From Marivirga aurantiaca (GTDB taxonomy: Bacteria; Bacteroidota; Bacteroidia; Cytophagales; Cyclobacteriaceae), in the NCBI RefSeq assembly GCF_016679925.1, contig NZ_JAEQBW010000001.1, forward strand, positions 1 to 64,000: a stretch of DNA of 64,000 nucleotides. Reading direction: 5' to 3'. Below are positions 32,516-41,409 of this stretch, in pieces. How positions within the stretch are numbered: the stretch's first letter is position 1; every line of letters begins with the position of its first letter. The position numbers were made by a program, and so were the translations under genes. The notes under the pieces were generated by a model. That model searched no databases. It saw only the letters and a program-made list of their open reading frames with translations, and was not told the DNA's origin.

Positions 32516-33355
32516 ATGAAATTTGCCATATATTTTTTCAGCGCTTTTATTTTAACTTCCGCAGCATGTACATCCGGTGAAAGAAAAGAGCCTCCACTTG
32601 AAGAAGAGGAGAGATTTAGCTATGATTTGCCCGATTATCAGAAAAGAGCAGATATGCCTTCAATGGTGAAGCAAATGCTCAATTACCATAATTTTGATGA
32701 TTTCATGGAGAATGAGGTCATAGTTTTTGATCTAAAATTAACTTTAGAAGGAGAGGAAGAATTGAATGCCACTATTTACTCGAAAACAAATTCTTCTAAA
32801 GTGAAATTAGCACGTATTGATGGGAGCAGTGTGCTCTATGATGGAGATGAAGTATACCTGAGTCCGGATACAGCGGATTATCCAAACGCCAGGTTTGATG
32901 TGTTAGTCTGGGAGTATTTGGCACTTGCTCCCTTTAAGTTAGCCCATGATTATACAAGGTGGGGACAGCCCGAAAGACTACCACTATATCAAGATTCTAC
33001 TACGGCAGTAAAGGTTTCTTTTGCCACTGATTCTATTTATTTTCCTAGTGAGTGGTTTATGGTGTATCAAAATAGACAAAGCAAATTAATGGAAGCTTTA
33101 GGGAACATAATGATTCTGGCTGCTGAAACTGTGAATGGAGCGGAAAATATGTTGCATGCTGTTACATACAGCGATTATGAAATGGTAGATACTACATTTG
33201 TGGCCGGAAAATTGGAATTTTGGAAATGGACTAGCAGGGAAGGAATTCAGGATAAGGTGGGAGAAGCAGAAATTAGTGATATAAGATTTTCCAATGAAAA
33301 GCCAGAAATGTTCAGTTTTCCTGAAACCTTTAAATTACTTCCTGCAACAGAATGA
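32516..33355 (+). CDS. Lipoprotein of unknown function (DUF6503-like)
   Basis: A 279-residue lipoprotein: MKFAIYFFSAFILTSAACTSGE has a lipobox with Cys18. The mature part has an outer-membrane-lipoprotein-carrier-like beta layout (NEVIVFDLKLTLEGEEELNATIYSKTNSSKVKLARIDGSSVLYDGDEVYLSP), similar to DUF6503 proteins of Bacteroidota. The family call is tentative. It is monocistronic and follows a 257-base AT-rich gap. Confidence 0.65.
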   Translation: MKFAIYFFSAFILTSAACTSGERKEPPLEEEERFSYDLPDYQKRADMPSMVKQMLNYHNFDDFMENEVIVFDLKLTLEGEEELNATIYSKTNSSKVKLARIDGSSVLYDGDEVYLSPDTADYPNARFDVLVWEYLALAPFKLAHDYTRWGQPERLPLYQDSTTAVKVSFATDSIYFPSEWFMVYQNRQSKLMEALGNIMILAAETVNGAENMLHAVTYSDYEMVDTTFVAGKLEFWKWTSREGIQDKVGEAEISDIRFSNEKPEMFSFPETFKLLPATE

Positions 33356-33392
33356 TCTGAAAGATGAATTTAGTTATGGAATCAGTAACTCA

Positions 33393-34370
33393 TTAATTTC
33401 CAAATATTTCTGACTCCTTTTCATTTATCATATCAATTACAAGGCTGCTGGCTCCAATAATAGGAGCGGATTGATTTTGCAATTGAGAAGAAATGATATT
33501 TATTTTACCTCTTAGTACAGGCATTAAATGCTTCTCCATATGAAATTTGGTGGGATTAAATATTAAATCGCCTGCAAGTGATAAACCACCAAATATAAAT
33601 ATGGCTTCAGGATCAGAGTGAACAACTGTATCGGCTAATTTGGTACCCAAAATCCTACCTGTATACTCAAATGCTTTTTTTGCTATAAAATCATCTTTTA
33701 AGGCATACTTGGTAATCATTTCGGCACTTAATTCATCAAAACTTACTGAACGGAGCTCGCTATCTTCTGTATGGTCTGCCAATAATTTATAAACAGTTCT
33801 TTTAATGCCGGTTGCTGATACATAAGTCTCCAGGCAACCTCTTTTGCCACAACCGCAAAAACGTCCGTTTACATAATTAACTGTAGTGTGACCTAATTCA
33901 CCAGCCAGGCCATGGGCACCATTCACTATTTTTCCATTACTTACAATGCCTGCTCCTAAACCTGTGCCAAGGGTGATCACAATAAAATCTTTAATGTTTT
34001 TAGCTCCACCAAATATCATTTCCCCTACAGCAGCAGCATTTGCATCATTGGTAATCACTACCGGTACCTGAAATTCATCTTCCAGACTGTTGGCCAATGG
34101 TAATATTCCTTTCCACCTAAGGTTGGTAGCATGTTCAATTGTACCTTTATGATAGTTGGCATTTGGGGCGCCTACACCTATGCCTAATAACTTATGTTCT
34201 TTAGGATCGAGGCCTTTTTTAATTTCAGAGGCTAAAATTTTAATGAAATCCTCAAATTTCGCTTCACTTTGAGTAGGAATAGATCCTTGAAAAAGCACCT
34301 TCCCTTCCGGACTTACAATTCCATATTTCGTACTCGTTCCTCCAATATCAATCCCGATGCTAATTTTCAT
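33393..34370 (-). CDS. ROK-family sugar kinase (glucokinase-like)
   Basis: A 325-residue ROK kinase that phosphorylates glucose or an N-acyl sugar with ATP. Phosphate-1 loop ISIGIDIGGTSTKYGIV is at residues 3-19; catalytic VVITNDANAAAVGEMIFGG follows; GHTTVNYVNGRFCGCGKRGCLETYVSATGI holds the ROK zinc motif CxCGxxGCxE; ADTVVHSDPEAIFIFGGLSLAGD is the adenosine motif. It is the third gene after pfkA and a BadF-type kinase on the same strand, which suggests feeding glycolysis. Confidence 0.9.
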   Translation of the reverse strand: MKISIGIDIGGTSTKYGIVSPEGKVLFQGSIPTQSEAKFEDFIKILASEIKKGLDPKEHKLLGIGVGAPNANYHKGTIEHATNLRWKGILPLANSLEDEFQVPVVITNDANAAAVGEMIFGGAKNIKDFIVITLGTGLGAGIVSNGKIVNGAHGLAGELGHTTVNYVNGRFCGCGKRGCLETYVSATGIKRTVYKLLADHTEDSELRSVSFDELSAEMITKYALKDDFIAKKAFEYTGRILGTKLADTVVHSDPEAIFIFGGLSLAGDLIFNPTKFHMEKHLMPVLRGKINIISSQLQNQSAPIIGASSLVIDMINEKESEIFGN

Positions 34371-34481
34371 TGTTGCGATTAGTTTTACACAATTATTTAA
34401 TTATGTTAATTAATATAAGTTTGTTTTGCTTCATTGGCAGATATCCTACCCTGGCGTTCCTTTAAAAACGGATAATCTGAA

Positions 34482-35339
34482 TTATACGTTGTAATGTTTT
34501 TTAATAAGGTATTCGACCAACAGATCAATAGGTTCTTCTATGAATTTACCTTCTCTTAAACCATTTTCTTTTGCAACCTCTTTTACTATTTTTTCAAAAT
34601 AGTAGGGAACAGAGCCAACAAAATGTACTTTATAATTTTTGTAGTTTTTTACTGAGCAGATATAAATTTGTATGAATTCATTAATGCTGTCTTTTACCAT
34701 TTTATGTAAAAACGGATGTTCTATTCGCTCATTTATGAACTGGCTAAAACTTGACAGATATACATTGGCATAAGGCTTAATGTACACATTTAGTAATATG
34801 TCTTCCTTATTTAACTGGAACTCCAACTCCAGGTCCCGTTGAATTTCAGAAGGAAGTTGTCTTTTCAAATATTTCCCCAACAAACTTTTTCCAAAATGAC
34901 TCCTGCTTCCTTCATCGCCCAGAATAAAATCCATTCCACTTACTTCCTGTCTTACAATGTCACCATCAAACAGGCATGCATTAGAACCAGTACCCATAAG
35001 CGCGGTAATGGATGGTTCTCCTTCAAAAGTGGCAAAAGCTGAGGCCACAATATCTTCTTTTACATATAAATGCGATTTTCTGAAAACCATGGAAATTCCC
35101 CTTTCCACTATAGTGGAAAAGTGTCTACTGGAACAGCCTGCTCCAAAGTAGTAGACTACTTTTATTTCATCTTTATATTGTAAAATTTCATCGCCAAGAC
35201 TTGAAATTGTTTCGGAAATAGCCACATCGTCCATAAAAAATGGATTGATGCCTTTTGTACTTTTCCGGACAGTAAGTACTTGATCTTTTACCAGTTGCCA
35301 GTCGCACTTTGTTGAGCCACTTGTACCTATTAGTATCAT
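34482..35339 (-). CDS. BadF/BadG/BcrA-type ATPase, N-acetylglucosamine-kinase-like
   Basis: A 285-residue protein of the ASKHA fold. It begins ILIGTSGSTKCDWQLVK (phosphate-1 loop), has a VVYYFGAGCSS strand, PSITALMGTGSNACLFDGD (phosphate-2) and FILGDEGSRSHFGKSLLGKYLKR. This layout matches the Bacteroidota N-acetylglucosamine-kinase-like branch of the BadF family rather than the benzoyl-CoA reductase activators, which need Cys ligands. It starts 3 bases after pfkA, so it is co-transcribed. The substrate is inferred. Confidence 0.85.
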   Translation of the reverse strand: MILIGTSGSTKCDWQLVKDQVLTVRKSTKGINPFFMDDVAISETISSLGDEILQYKDEIKVVYYFGAGCSSRHFSTIVERGISMVFRKSHLYVKEDIVASAFATFEGEPSITALMGTGSNACLFDGDIVRQEVSGMDFILGDEGSRSHFGKSLLGKYLKRQLPSEIQRDLELEFQLNKEDILLNVYIKPYANVYLSSFSQFINERIEHPFLHKMVKDSINEFIQIYICSVKNYKNYKVHFVGSVPYYFEKIVKEVAKENGLREGKFIEEPIDLLVEYLIKKHYNV

Positions 35340-35342
35340 TTG

Positions 35343-36314
35343 TTATATCGATAATATTTTAGCTATGCGTAAGTCATCTTTGTGAATATCCTTTGGCTGA
35401 GACATAATTTCATCGAATTTATTGAAAATCACTTCTTTGTGAACAATGCCTACCATTACGTCAGTTTGTCCTGCCTCAAGTCCTTCGATGGCGGCAACTC
35501 CCATTTTACTTGCTAATACGCGATCAAAATAAGTAGGTGTGCCCCCTCGTTGTAAATGTCCTAATATAGTCACTTTTGTGTCAAAATAGGAGAATCTTTC
35601 CTGTACTTTTTTAGCTATTTCCATCGCAGAGCCTGATTTTCCTCCTTCAGCTACAATTACTAAACTTGAGGTTTTGTTTTGCGAGCCACTCGCATCTAAT
35701 TTTTCAATCAATTCTTCAATGGAAGTCTCTTCTTCAGGAATAATGATGGCCACAGCACCTCCGGCTATTCCACTGTTAATGGCAATGTAGCCCGAATCCC
35801 TTCCCATTACTTCAATAAAAAATAAGCGGTTATGAGAAAGTGCAGTGTCACGAATTTTGTCAATAGCATTTACTGCTGTGTTGGTGGCAGTATCGTAGCC
35901 AATAGTAAAATCCGTGCCGGGAATATCATTGTCTATGGTTCCGGGTATGCACACATACGGCATTTTATGCTCCAGGTACAAATGATGCATTCCTGCGAAA
36001 GAACCATCACCGCCAATGCCAATCAAGCCATCAATTTTCATTTTTTTAAGTTGCTCAAATGCTTTGGTCCTACCTTCCTTAGTAAGAAATTCCTTTGACC
36101 TTGCTGATTTAAGCATTGTACCTCCTCTCTGTAAAATATTGGAAACAGATCGTACTTCCATTGGCACAAAGTCACCTTCTATCATGCCTTCATAGCCACG
36201 ATAGATCCCAATAATTTCTTTTTTATAAAAAATCCCGGCTCGAACTACCGCTCGAATGGCAGCATTCATTCCGGGAGCATCCCCTCCTGAGGTAAAAACG
36301 CCAATACGCTTCAT
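35343..36314 (-). CDS. pfkA: ATP-dependent 6-phosphofructokinase
   Basis: A 323-residue glycolytic enzyme that makes fructose 1,6-bisphosphate. The chosen start gives MKRIGVFTSGGDAPGMNAAIRAVVR, the usual N-terminus; ATG 36323 is an alternative. Further marks are the ATP-binding DGLIGIGGDGSFAG, the catalytic PGTIDNDIPGTDFTIGYDTA (Asp as base), EVMGRDSGYIA, and GHLQRGGTPTYFDRVLAS. It is first in an operon with two sugar kinases and divergent from a Nudix-fold regulator. Its minus-strand -7 element TATCTTTG lies at 36343-36350. Confidence 0.95.
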   Translation of the reverse strand: MKRIGVFTSGGDAPGMNAAIRAVVRAGIFYKKEIIGIYRGYEGMIEGDFVPMEVRSVSNILQRGGTMLKSARSKEFLTKEGRTKAFEQLKKMKIDGLIGIGGDGSFAGMHHLYLEHKMPYVCIPGTIDNDIPGTDFTIGYDTATNTAVNAIDKIRDTALSHNRLFFIEVMGRDSGYIAINSGIAGGAVAIIIPEEETSIEELIEKLDASGSQNKTSSLVIVAEGGKSGSAMEIAKKVQERFSYFDTKVTILGHLQRGGTPTYFDRVLASKMGVAAIEGLEAGQTDVMVGIVHKEVIFNKFDEIMSQPKDIHKDDLRIAKILSI

Positions 36315-36342
36315 TTTTGTCATATTATTTTTATCAGCAAGC

Positions 36343-36392
36343 CAAAGATAGTGTAATGAGTACACTTAGCAAATAGTATTTTACTATCTTTG
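36343..36392. promoter_or_regulatory. Symmetrical divergent promoter and operator candidate, pfkA / Nudix regulator
   Basis: A perfect 10-base inverted repeat, caaagatagt (36343-36352) and actatctttg (36383-36392), places one TATCTTTG -7 element on each strand, facing outward to pfkA and to the regulator gene. Between them are two palindromes: agtgta/tacact (36350-36366) and atagta/tactat (36372-36386). The central ones are candidate binding sites for the neighbouring regulator. Confidence 0.65.
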
Positions 36393-36414
36393 TCGAATAC
36401 TGTTTGAAATCTGA

Positions 36415-37143
36415 ATGGAAGACTTCCACTATAATCCTCATATATCTGTTGACTGTGTTATTTTTGGTTTTGATGACCAAAAGATTAATATTTTATTGAT
36501 AAAGAGAAAGCAGTCCGGTAAAAATGTTTTTGCCTTGCCAGGTGATTTGGTTCAGAAAGGTGAAGATCTTGACCATGCTGCTTCCCGTGTTTTATTCGAA
36601 CTTACTGGTTTGCAAAACCTTTATTTAGAGCAGTTTAAGGCTTTTGGTTCTCCGGATAGAATTAAAGATCCGGTAGATATTGAGTGGATAAAATCTATCC
36701 GTGAGCATCCGGAAGAACGGGTAATCACTATTGGGTACAATTCTTTAGTGAAAGTGGATGGTTTTGAATTTACTCCGTCTTCTTTTGCGGAAGAGGTTTT
36801 ATGGCATCCCATTGAAAAACCTCAGAAACTGGCTTTTGACCATAATGACATTGCCAACACAGGGTGGTTTATGTTGAGGGAAAAAATTAAGAGAGAGCCT
36901 ATGATCGCTTTTTCATTATTGCCTGAAAAATTCACACTAAGACAACTACAAACTTTATATGAAGCCATAGTCGGTATTTCGCTGGATAAACGTAATTTCA
37001 GGAAACGAATGCTACGCAATAATTTTCTGGTAGCTATGGAAGAGCGGGAAACGGGAGTCTCCCACAAACCCGCTCAGTATTTTAGATTTGATGAAGATAC
37101 CTATCGCGAGGATTTCGCCAGGGATCAATGGTTTTTGTTTTAA
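36415..37143 (+). CDS. Nudix-fold transcriptional regulator (NrtR/AraR-like), catalytic box degenerate
   Basis: A 242-residue protein with an N-terminal Nudix-like domain (residues 8-145) and a C-terminal winged helix (about 155-240; LLPEKFTLRQLQTLYEAIVGISLDKRNFRKRMLRNNFLV). The Nudix box is degraded: GDLVQKGEDLDHAASR then VLFELTGL, so the REUxEE core reads RVLFEL and key Glu ligands are lost, as in regulators that only sense a ligand. In Bacteroidota related proteins control sugar or NAD genes. It is divergent from the pfkA operon, whose control is the obvious inference. Confidence 0.85.
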   Translation: MEDFHYNPHISVDCVIFGFDDQKINILLIKRKQSGKNVFALPGDLVQKGEDLDHAASRVLFELTGLQNLYLEQFKAFGSPDRIKDPVDIEWIKSIREHPEERVITIGYNSLVKVDGFEFTPSSFAEEVLWHPIEKPQKLAFDHNDIANTGWFMLREKIKREPMIAFSLLPEKFTLRQLQTLYEAIVGISLDKRNFRKRMLRNNFLVAMEERETGVSHKPAQYFRFDEDTYREDFARDQWFLF

Positions 37144-37174
37144 CAACAATGGGGCTTTCGGCTTAATTTTTATT

Positions 37175-37182
37175 TAAATTTG
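37175..37182 (+). promoter_or_regulatory. -7 element before asnB
   Basis: TAAATTTG fits TAnnTTTG, 33 bases before the asnB start. Confidence 0.4.
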
Positions 37183-37215
37183 GTGTAAACCTTTTATCAA
37201 ATTTCCCGGAAATCC

Positions 37216-39039
37216 ATGTGTGGCATTGCAGGTATCTGGCAGAAGTCAGGCTCATTATCAAAAGAAAAATTTAAGCAGGCTTTATCCCTTATAAGTCACA
37301 GAGGCCCTGATGATCAGGCTGTTGTTGCTAATGAGCATATGATCATGGGTACGCAGAGATTGAGAATTATTGCACCTGATGCAGGTTTTCAACCTATGCA
37401 GGATGCAAATGGACATTCCATGGTTTTTAATGGCGCTATTTATAATTATCCGGAACTGGCTAAGAAAATGGCTATCAATAGCCGATCTGATACGGAAATC
37501 CTGTTCCATGGGCTAATTAAATCGGGAGAGCAGATGGTTAGTACTTTAAAAGGTATGTTTGCTTTTGCTTTTTACGATGAAAGCTCAGACGCATTTTTAT
37601 TGGCAAGGGATAGAATAGGACAGAAACCTTTATATTATTTTCAAAAAGAGGATTGTTTTTTATTTGCTTCAGAGCTGAAAACCATAGTGCAATTGATGAA
37701 AATGGCTTCATTCAAGCCTGAAATTAATGAAGAAGCAATTTATCATTACTTGTGTTTATCCAATATTCCTGAACCGGAAACCATTTATAAAAACGTGCAT
37801 GCTGTAAAGCCGGGCCATATACTGACTTTTCAAAATGGAAAAGTGCTCCAAAACCCTTACTGGACCTACACCTACCAGCCTAAGTGGCAACTAAGCCGGC
37901 AAGAAATCCATGAAACTACTCTTAGTTTAATTCAGGATGCTACTAAAATGCGGCTCAGAGCAGATGTGCCCGTAGGCTTGTTCCTTTCAGGAGGGTGGGA
38001 TAGTTCTGTCATTGCCTATGAAGCAGCAAAGTTGAATCAGGATATTAAAACCTACACAGTAGAATATCCTTTTACTACCAGCCAGAATGAATCAAAAATT
38101 GCGCAAAAAACAGCGTCTGCTTTAGGTCTTTCTCATGAAATAATCCCTTTGAAGCTGGAGCCACTGGAAATGCTTCAAAAAGTGATTAGCACTTTTGACC
38201 AACCCTTTGCTGATTCCAGTGCTATCCCTAATTTGGCCATAGCGCAAGCTGCAGGGCAGCATGTAAAAGTTATGCTCAATGGTGATGGAGGAGATGAACA
38301 GTTTGGAGGTTACAGAAGGTATTTCTTAGCTACTCATTATAGTAAATTCAGTTTTTTGAAATACTTGCAGCCCATCCTCCCAAATGCTGTCAGACGTTCA
38401 AAACTTGCGTTTGCCAAACGTATTGCCAATATATCAGCCATGCCGGCTGAAGAACAGTATTTGGGTTATACGGTTGATATGTGGAGGGACAGTACAATGG
38501 AGGGTATCTGGAAGGATAAAAGTATGATCCGGAATACCACCAAATCATTAATAGCTAATAAAAACATAACTGGTCTGTCAAAACTGGACGAATTGATGAA
38601 TTGGGATCGCCATTTTAATTTATTGTCAGGTATATTGGTTAAAATGGATCGCTGTAGCATGGCTTATTCTGTAGAGGCCAGGTCTCCTTTTCTGGATCAT
38701 GAGTTATTTGATTTTACTTCCAGGCTTCCCGATTCTTATAAAGTAGCAGGTTTTGACAGAAAAGTGCTTTTAAAGGACTTATATAAAGATAAGCTACCAA
38801 AGGAAGTAGTGACGGGCAAGAAAATATCTTTTGAAGCACCAATTAACAATTGGCTTGGTCATGATTTTCAACCTTTAGTAAAGGATCTTTTACTAAATCC
38901 ACAGGCGAAAATTTACCAATACCTCCAACCCCTTGAAGTGGAGAAACTCATTTCCGGAAATAAATATATGGAATTGAATGTAGCCTATTTAATTTATAGT
39001 TTACTGATTCTGGAACTTTGGCTAATGGAAAATAGCTGA
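37216..39039 (+). CDS. asnB: Asparagine synthase (glutamine-hydrolysing)
   Basis: A 607-residue enzyme that makes asparagine from aspartate, ATP and glutamine. Cys2 (MCGIAGIWQ) is the glutaminase nucleophile. The N-terminal domain spans about 1-200 with ISHRGPDDQ, FNGAIYN and SDTEILFHGL. The synthetase domain (about 230-600) has the PPi loop VPVGLFLSGGWDSS, where the usual Leu/Val/Ile is Trp, then LNGDGGDEQFGGYRRYF and MDRCSMAYSVEARSPFLDHELFDF. Length and order are normal. It could also act in a surface-glycan pathway, but no such genes are near. Confidence 0.92.
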   Translation: MCGIAGIWQKSGSLSKEKFKQALSLISHRGPDDQAVVANEHMIMGTQRLRIIAPDAGFQPMQDANGHSMVFNGAIYNYPELAKKMAINSRSDTEILFHGLIKSGEQMVSTLKGMFAFAFYDESSDAFLLARDRIGQKPLYYFQKEDCFLFASELKTIVQLMKMASFKPEINEEAIYHYLCLSNIPEPETIYKNVHAVKPGHILTFQNGKVLQNPYWTYTYQPKWQLSRQEIHETTLSLIQDATKMRLRADVPVGLFLSGGWDSSVIAYEAAKLNQDIKTYTVEYPFTTSQNESKIAQKTASALGLSHEIIPLKLEPLEMLQKVISTFDQPFADSSAIPNLAIAQAAGQHVKVMLNGDGGDEQFGGYRRYFLATHYSKFSFLKYLQPILPNAVRRSKLAFAKRIANISAMPAEEQYLGYTVDMWRDSTMEGIWKDKSMIRNTTKSLIANKNITGLSKLDELMNWDRHFNLLSGILVKMDRCSMAYSVEARSPFLDHELFDFTSRLPDSYKVAGFDRKVLLKDLYKDKLPKEVVTGKKISFEAPINNWLGHDFQPLVKDLLLNPQAKIYQYLQPLEVEKLISGNKYMELNVAYLIYSLLILELWLMENS

Positions 39040-39096
39040 AGTGCATTTTGTAAATCTTTACAAACATTGGTTCGTTGATATTGTATTACAATTTCA

Positions 39097-39104
39097 TAAA
39101 TTTG
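39097..39104 (+). promoter_or_regulatory. -7 element before flavin reductase gene
   Basis: TAAATTTG with a TTG at 39074-39076, 20 bases upstream, is a good Bacteroidota -33/-7 pair; the start codon follows 31 bases later. Confidence 0.5.
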
Positions 39105-39135
39105 AATTTTTCACCATCTTATCAGAGCATGCATT

Positions 39136-40032
39136 ATGGCATATAAAAAAATTGATCCTAAATCTATTAAAACTCCTGAACTTCATGGTTTGCTATTAGG
39201 GGCTATTGCCCCACGCCCCATAGCATTTGCAAGTACAATTGATCAGGCCGGGAAAGTAAATTTAAGTCCTTTCAGTTTTTTCAATGTTTTCGGTGCAAAT
39301 CCTCCTACTTTGATTTTTTCCCCCTCCAGAAGAGGACGAGACAATACCACTAAGCATAGTTTTGAAAATGTAAAAGAAGTAGGTGAAGTGGTTATTAATA
39401 TTGCTAACTATCCCATGGTGGAGCAGATGTCATTGGCTTCCACTGAATATGCAAAAGGAGTGAATGAGTTTGAAAAATCGGGCTTTACAGAAGTGCCGTC
39501 TGAGAAAGTAAAACCTCCCAGAGTTGCGGAGTCCCCGGTAGCATTTGAATGTTTGGTGAAGCAAATTATTGAGACTGGTTCTGAAGGTGGGGCGGGCATT
39601 TTAGTGATTTGTGAGGTGATTTATATCCACCTGAATGAAGAAATTTTGGATGAAAGTGGAAAGATTGATCCCGTGAAACTGGATCCTATTGGTAGAATGG
39701 GCGGTAATTGGTACGCTCGTGCCAAAGAAGGTATGTTTGAGGTGGAAAAGCCATTGAGTAAATTAGGAGTGGGAGTAGATGCCATTCCGGAAGGGATTAG
39801 ATTGAGCAAGTTTTTAACAGGGAATGACTTGGGGAAATTGGGCAATGTTGAGAAAATTCCGACTCAGGAAGAAATCTCTGAAATGGCCAAGGAGAAGGTA
39901 GTGCAAAAAATCATTACTGATAATGCAGGACAACCTGAGAAACTGGAAAAAGCATTGCATTTATATGCTCATGAACTATTAGCCAAAGGAGAAGTAGCTA
40001 AAGCCTGGAAGGTTTTAATGGTTTCGGCCTAG
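39136..40032 (+). CDS. Flavin-reductase-like FMN-binding protein
   Basis: A 298-residue protein. Residues 5-190 form the FMN-binding split barrel: LLGAIAPRPIAFASTIDQAGKVNLSPFSFFNVFGANPPTLIFSPSR, then GEVVINIANYPMVEQMSLAS and RVAESPVAFECLV. The C-terminal 90 residues are helical and not part of the standard domain. Members reduce flavin or act as flavin oxidoreductases of unknown substrate. It is convergent with the minus-strand gene at 40036, 3 bases away. Confidence 0.87.
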   Translation: MAYKKIDPKSIKTPELHGLLLGAIAPRPIAFASTIDQAGKVNLSPFSFFNVFGANPPTLIFSPSRRGRDNTTKHSFENVKEVGEVVINIANYPMVEQMSLASTEYAKGVNEFEKSGFTEVPSEKVKPPRVAESPVAFECLVKQIIETGSEGGAGILVICEVIYIHLNEEILDESGKIDPVKLDPIGRMGGNWYARAKEGMFEVEKPLSKLGVGVDAIPEGIRLSKFLTGNDLGKLGNVEKIPTQEEISEMAKEKVVQKIITDNAGQPEKLEKALHLYAHELLAKGEVAKAWKVLMVSA

Positions 40033-40035
40033 TAA

Positions 40036-40428
40036 TTATTGGCCAAAGGGGTGTCTGAGTAAAGTAGCTCTCCCCTGTCCATCTTTGGTAAATTTGGCAA
40101 TACAGTATTGCTGATATTGTTCATCAAATCTACTGTCTTTCAGGTTCAATGATGACGGAGCTTGTTGGTTTTTAAGAAAATAATAAACCTCGGTAGTGCC
40201 ATATTTGGTATGAGGCATCAAATTACCATGTTTTTCCATATTCTGCCAGAGGCTGTCATTTAAAGTAAAGGCATAAATCCTGACTATGGGGCCTGTGTTA
40301 TTTTCGTTTCGTACATAAGCTGTCTGCTCAAAACCGCCTTCCAAATCATGAATGTTTTCTTCGGAAAGCAGGCTGTAAAACATTAGTCCTGTGATTAATA
40401 TAATGCCAATAAGAAAGTATTTTTTCAT
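40036..40428 (-). CDS. Hypothetical single-pass exported protein
   Basis: A 130-residue protein starting with a signal anchor or signal peptide (MKKYFLIGIILITGLMFYSLLS) followed by a small soluble domain (TAYVRNENNTGPIVRIYAFTLNDSLWQNMEKHGNLMPHT). No family is recognised. It follows the epimerase gene by 8 bases on the same strand, so it is probably co-transcribed. Confidence 0.7.
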   Translation of the reverse strand: MKKYFLIGIILITGLMFYSLLSEENIHDLEGGFEQTAYVRNENNTGPIVRIYAFTLNDSLWQNMEKHGNLMPHTKYGTTEVYYFLKNQQAPSSLNLKDSRFDEQYQQYCIAKFTKDGQGRATLLRHPFGQ

Positions 40429-40436
40429 ACGATGGG

Positions 40437-41366
40437 TTAGAATCTTAAGTACTCTTTAAACTTCTTCAAATCGGCTTTAAGTGAGTTTTCCCCATTCGGA
40501 TAATCAACGTAATCCATTAATACAGTTTTTCTATCTACCAATAGTTCGCGAAGCTTTAAGTGCTGGTTGATGAAAGTGAATTCCATTTCTGGGTACAGCT
40601 CTTTTAGAACGTCCACTACATCCAAAACCTGTAAATTGCTGTCTACCACATTATAGTAACCAGAAGGAACTTTGTCGGAAAGTGCTACTTGTTGTATAAT
40701 ATTACTTACTCTGTCAATTGAAATAAAAGGCCTGTGTTGCTTACCATCTCCATTAATGGCTATGCGACCATTATAGTTTGCATCAAACATAAATCTGTTA
40801 ATTACCGCATCAAAACGCACCGCATGTGCATAGCCATACACATTTCCTAAACGTAAAATCTGAGTATTCATCTTCTCTAAAAGCCTGGCAACATGCTCTT
40901 CTCCACGCATTTTAGAAATACCATAAATAGTCCGTGGGTTGACAGGCTGACCTTCTTCTATTAATTGAGTAGAAGCACCATAGACTGACACACTACTGGA
41001 ATAGATAAATTGTTTCACATCAGATTCTTCTACGGCATAAACCAATTCAGCCGTGCCCCAATGGTTTACCTGTTCAAAATAGTGAGGGTCGGCATCGGCA
41101 AAAGGAGTGGTTACTTTAGCTGCCAGATGTATAACAGTATCAACGTTTTTCAAAGCTTTGCCTAATTTCCGGCTGTCAAGCAATTCTCCACTGATAAAGT
41201 TGATTTTTTCTGTATGAGGCAATTTATGTCCTAAAAAGAAATGGTAGTTATCTCTGCTTAAGTTATCATAAATGGTGATTTTATTCACTTGCTCAAGAGG
41301 TAAAAGATTAGCTACTAATGCTGAACCAATATAGCCGGCACCTCCGGTAATTAATATGTTTTTCAT
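40437..41366 (-). CDS. NAD-dependent epimerase/dehydratase (extended SDR)
   Basis: A 309-residue Rossmann-fold protein. ILITGGAGYIGSALVANL is the nucleotide-binding GxxGxxG; TVIHLAAKVTTPFADADP follows; SSSVSVYG and YGISKMRGEE contain the catalytic Ser, Tyr and Lys (YxxxK); PFISIDRVSNII is the substrate segment. It resembles nucleotide-sugar epimerases such as UDP-glucose 4-epimerase. The substrate is unknown. The gene is downstream of cysH by 43 bases. Confidence 0.88.
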   Translation of the reverse strand: MKNILITGGAGYIGSALVANLLPLEQVNKITIYDNLSRDNYHFFLGHKLPHTEKINFISGELLDSRKLGKALKNVDTVIHLAAKVTTPFADADPHYFEQVNHWGTAELVYAVEESDVKQFIYSSSVSVYGASTQLIEEGQPVNPRTIYGISKMRGEEHVARLLEKMNTQILRLGNVYGYAHAVRFDAVINRFMFDANYNGRIAINGDGKQHRPFISIDRVSNIIQQVALSDKVPSGYYNVVDSNLQVLDVVDVLKELYPEMEFTFINQHLKLRELLVDRKTVLMDYVDYPNGENSLKADLKKFKEYLRF

Positions 41367-41409
41367 TGTATGTCAGTGACAGATAAAAATTAAAATTGGG
41401 AAATACTGA

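Noticed and set aside
36621-37067. Minus-strand frames inside the Nudix regulator
   Set aside because: They have no family signal and overlap a well-supported gene; the same holds for other antisense frames within metG, pyc and acnA.
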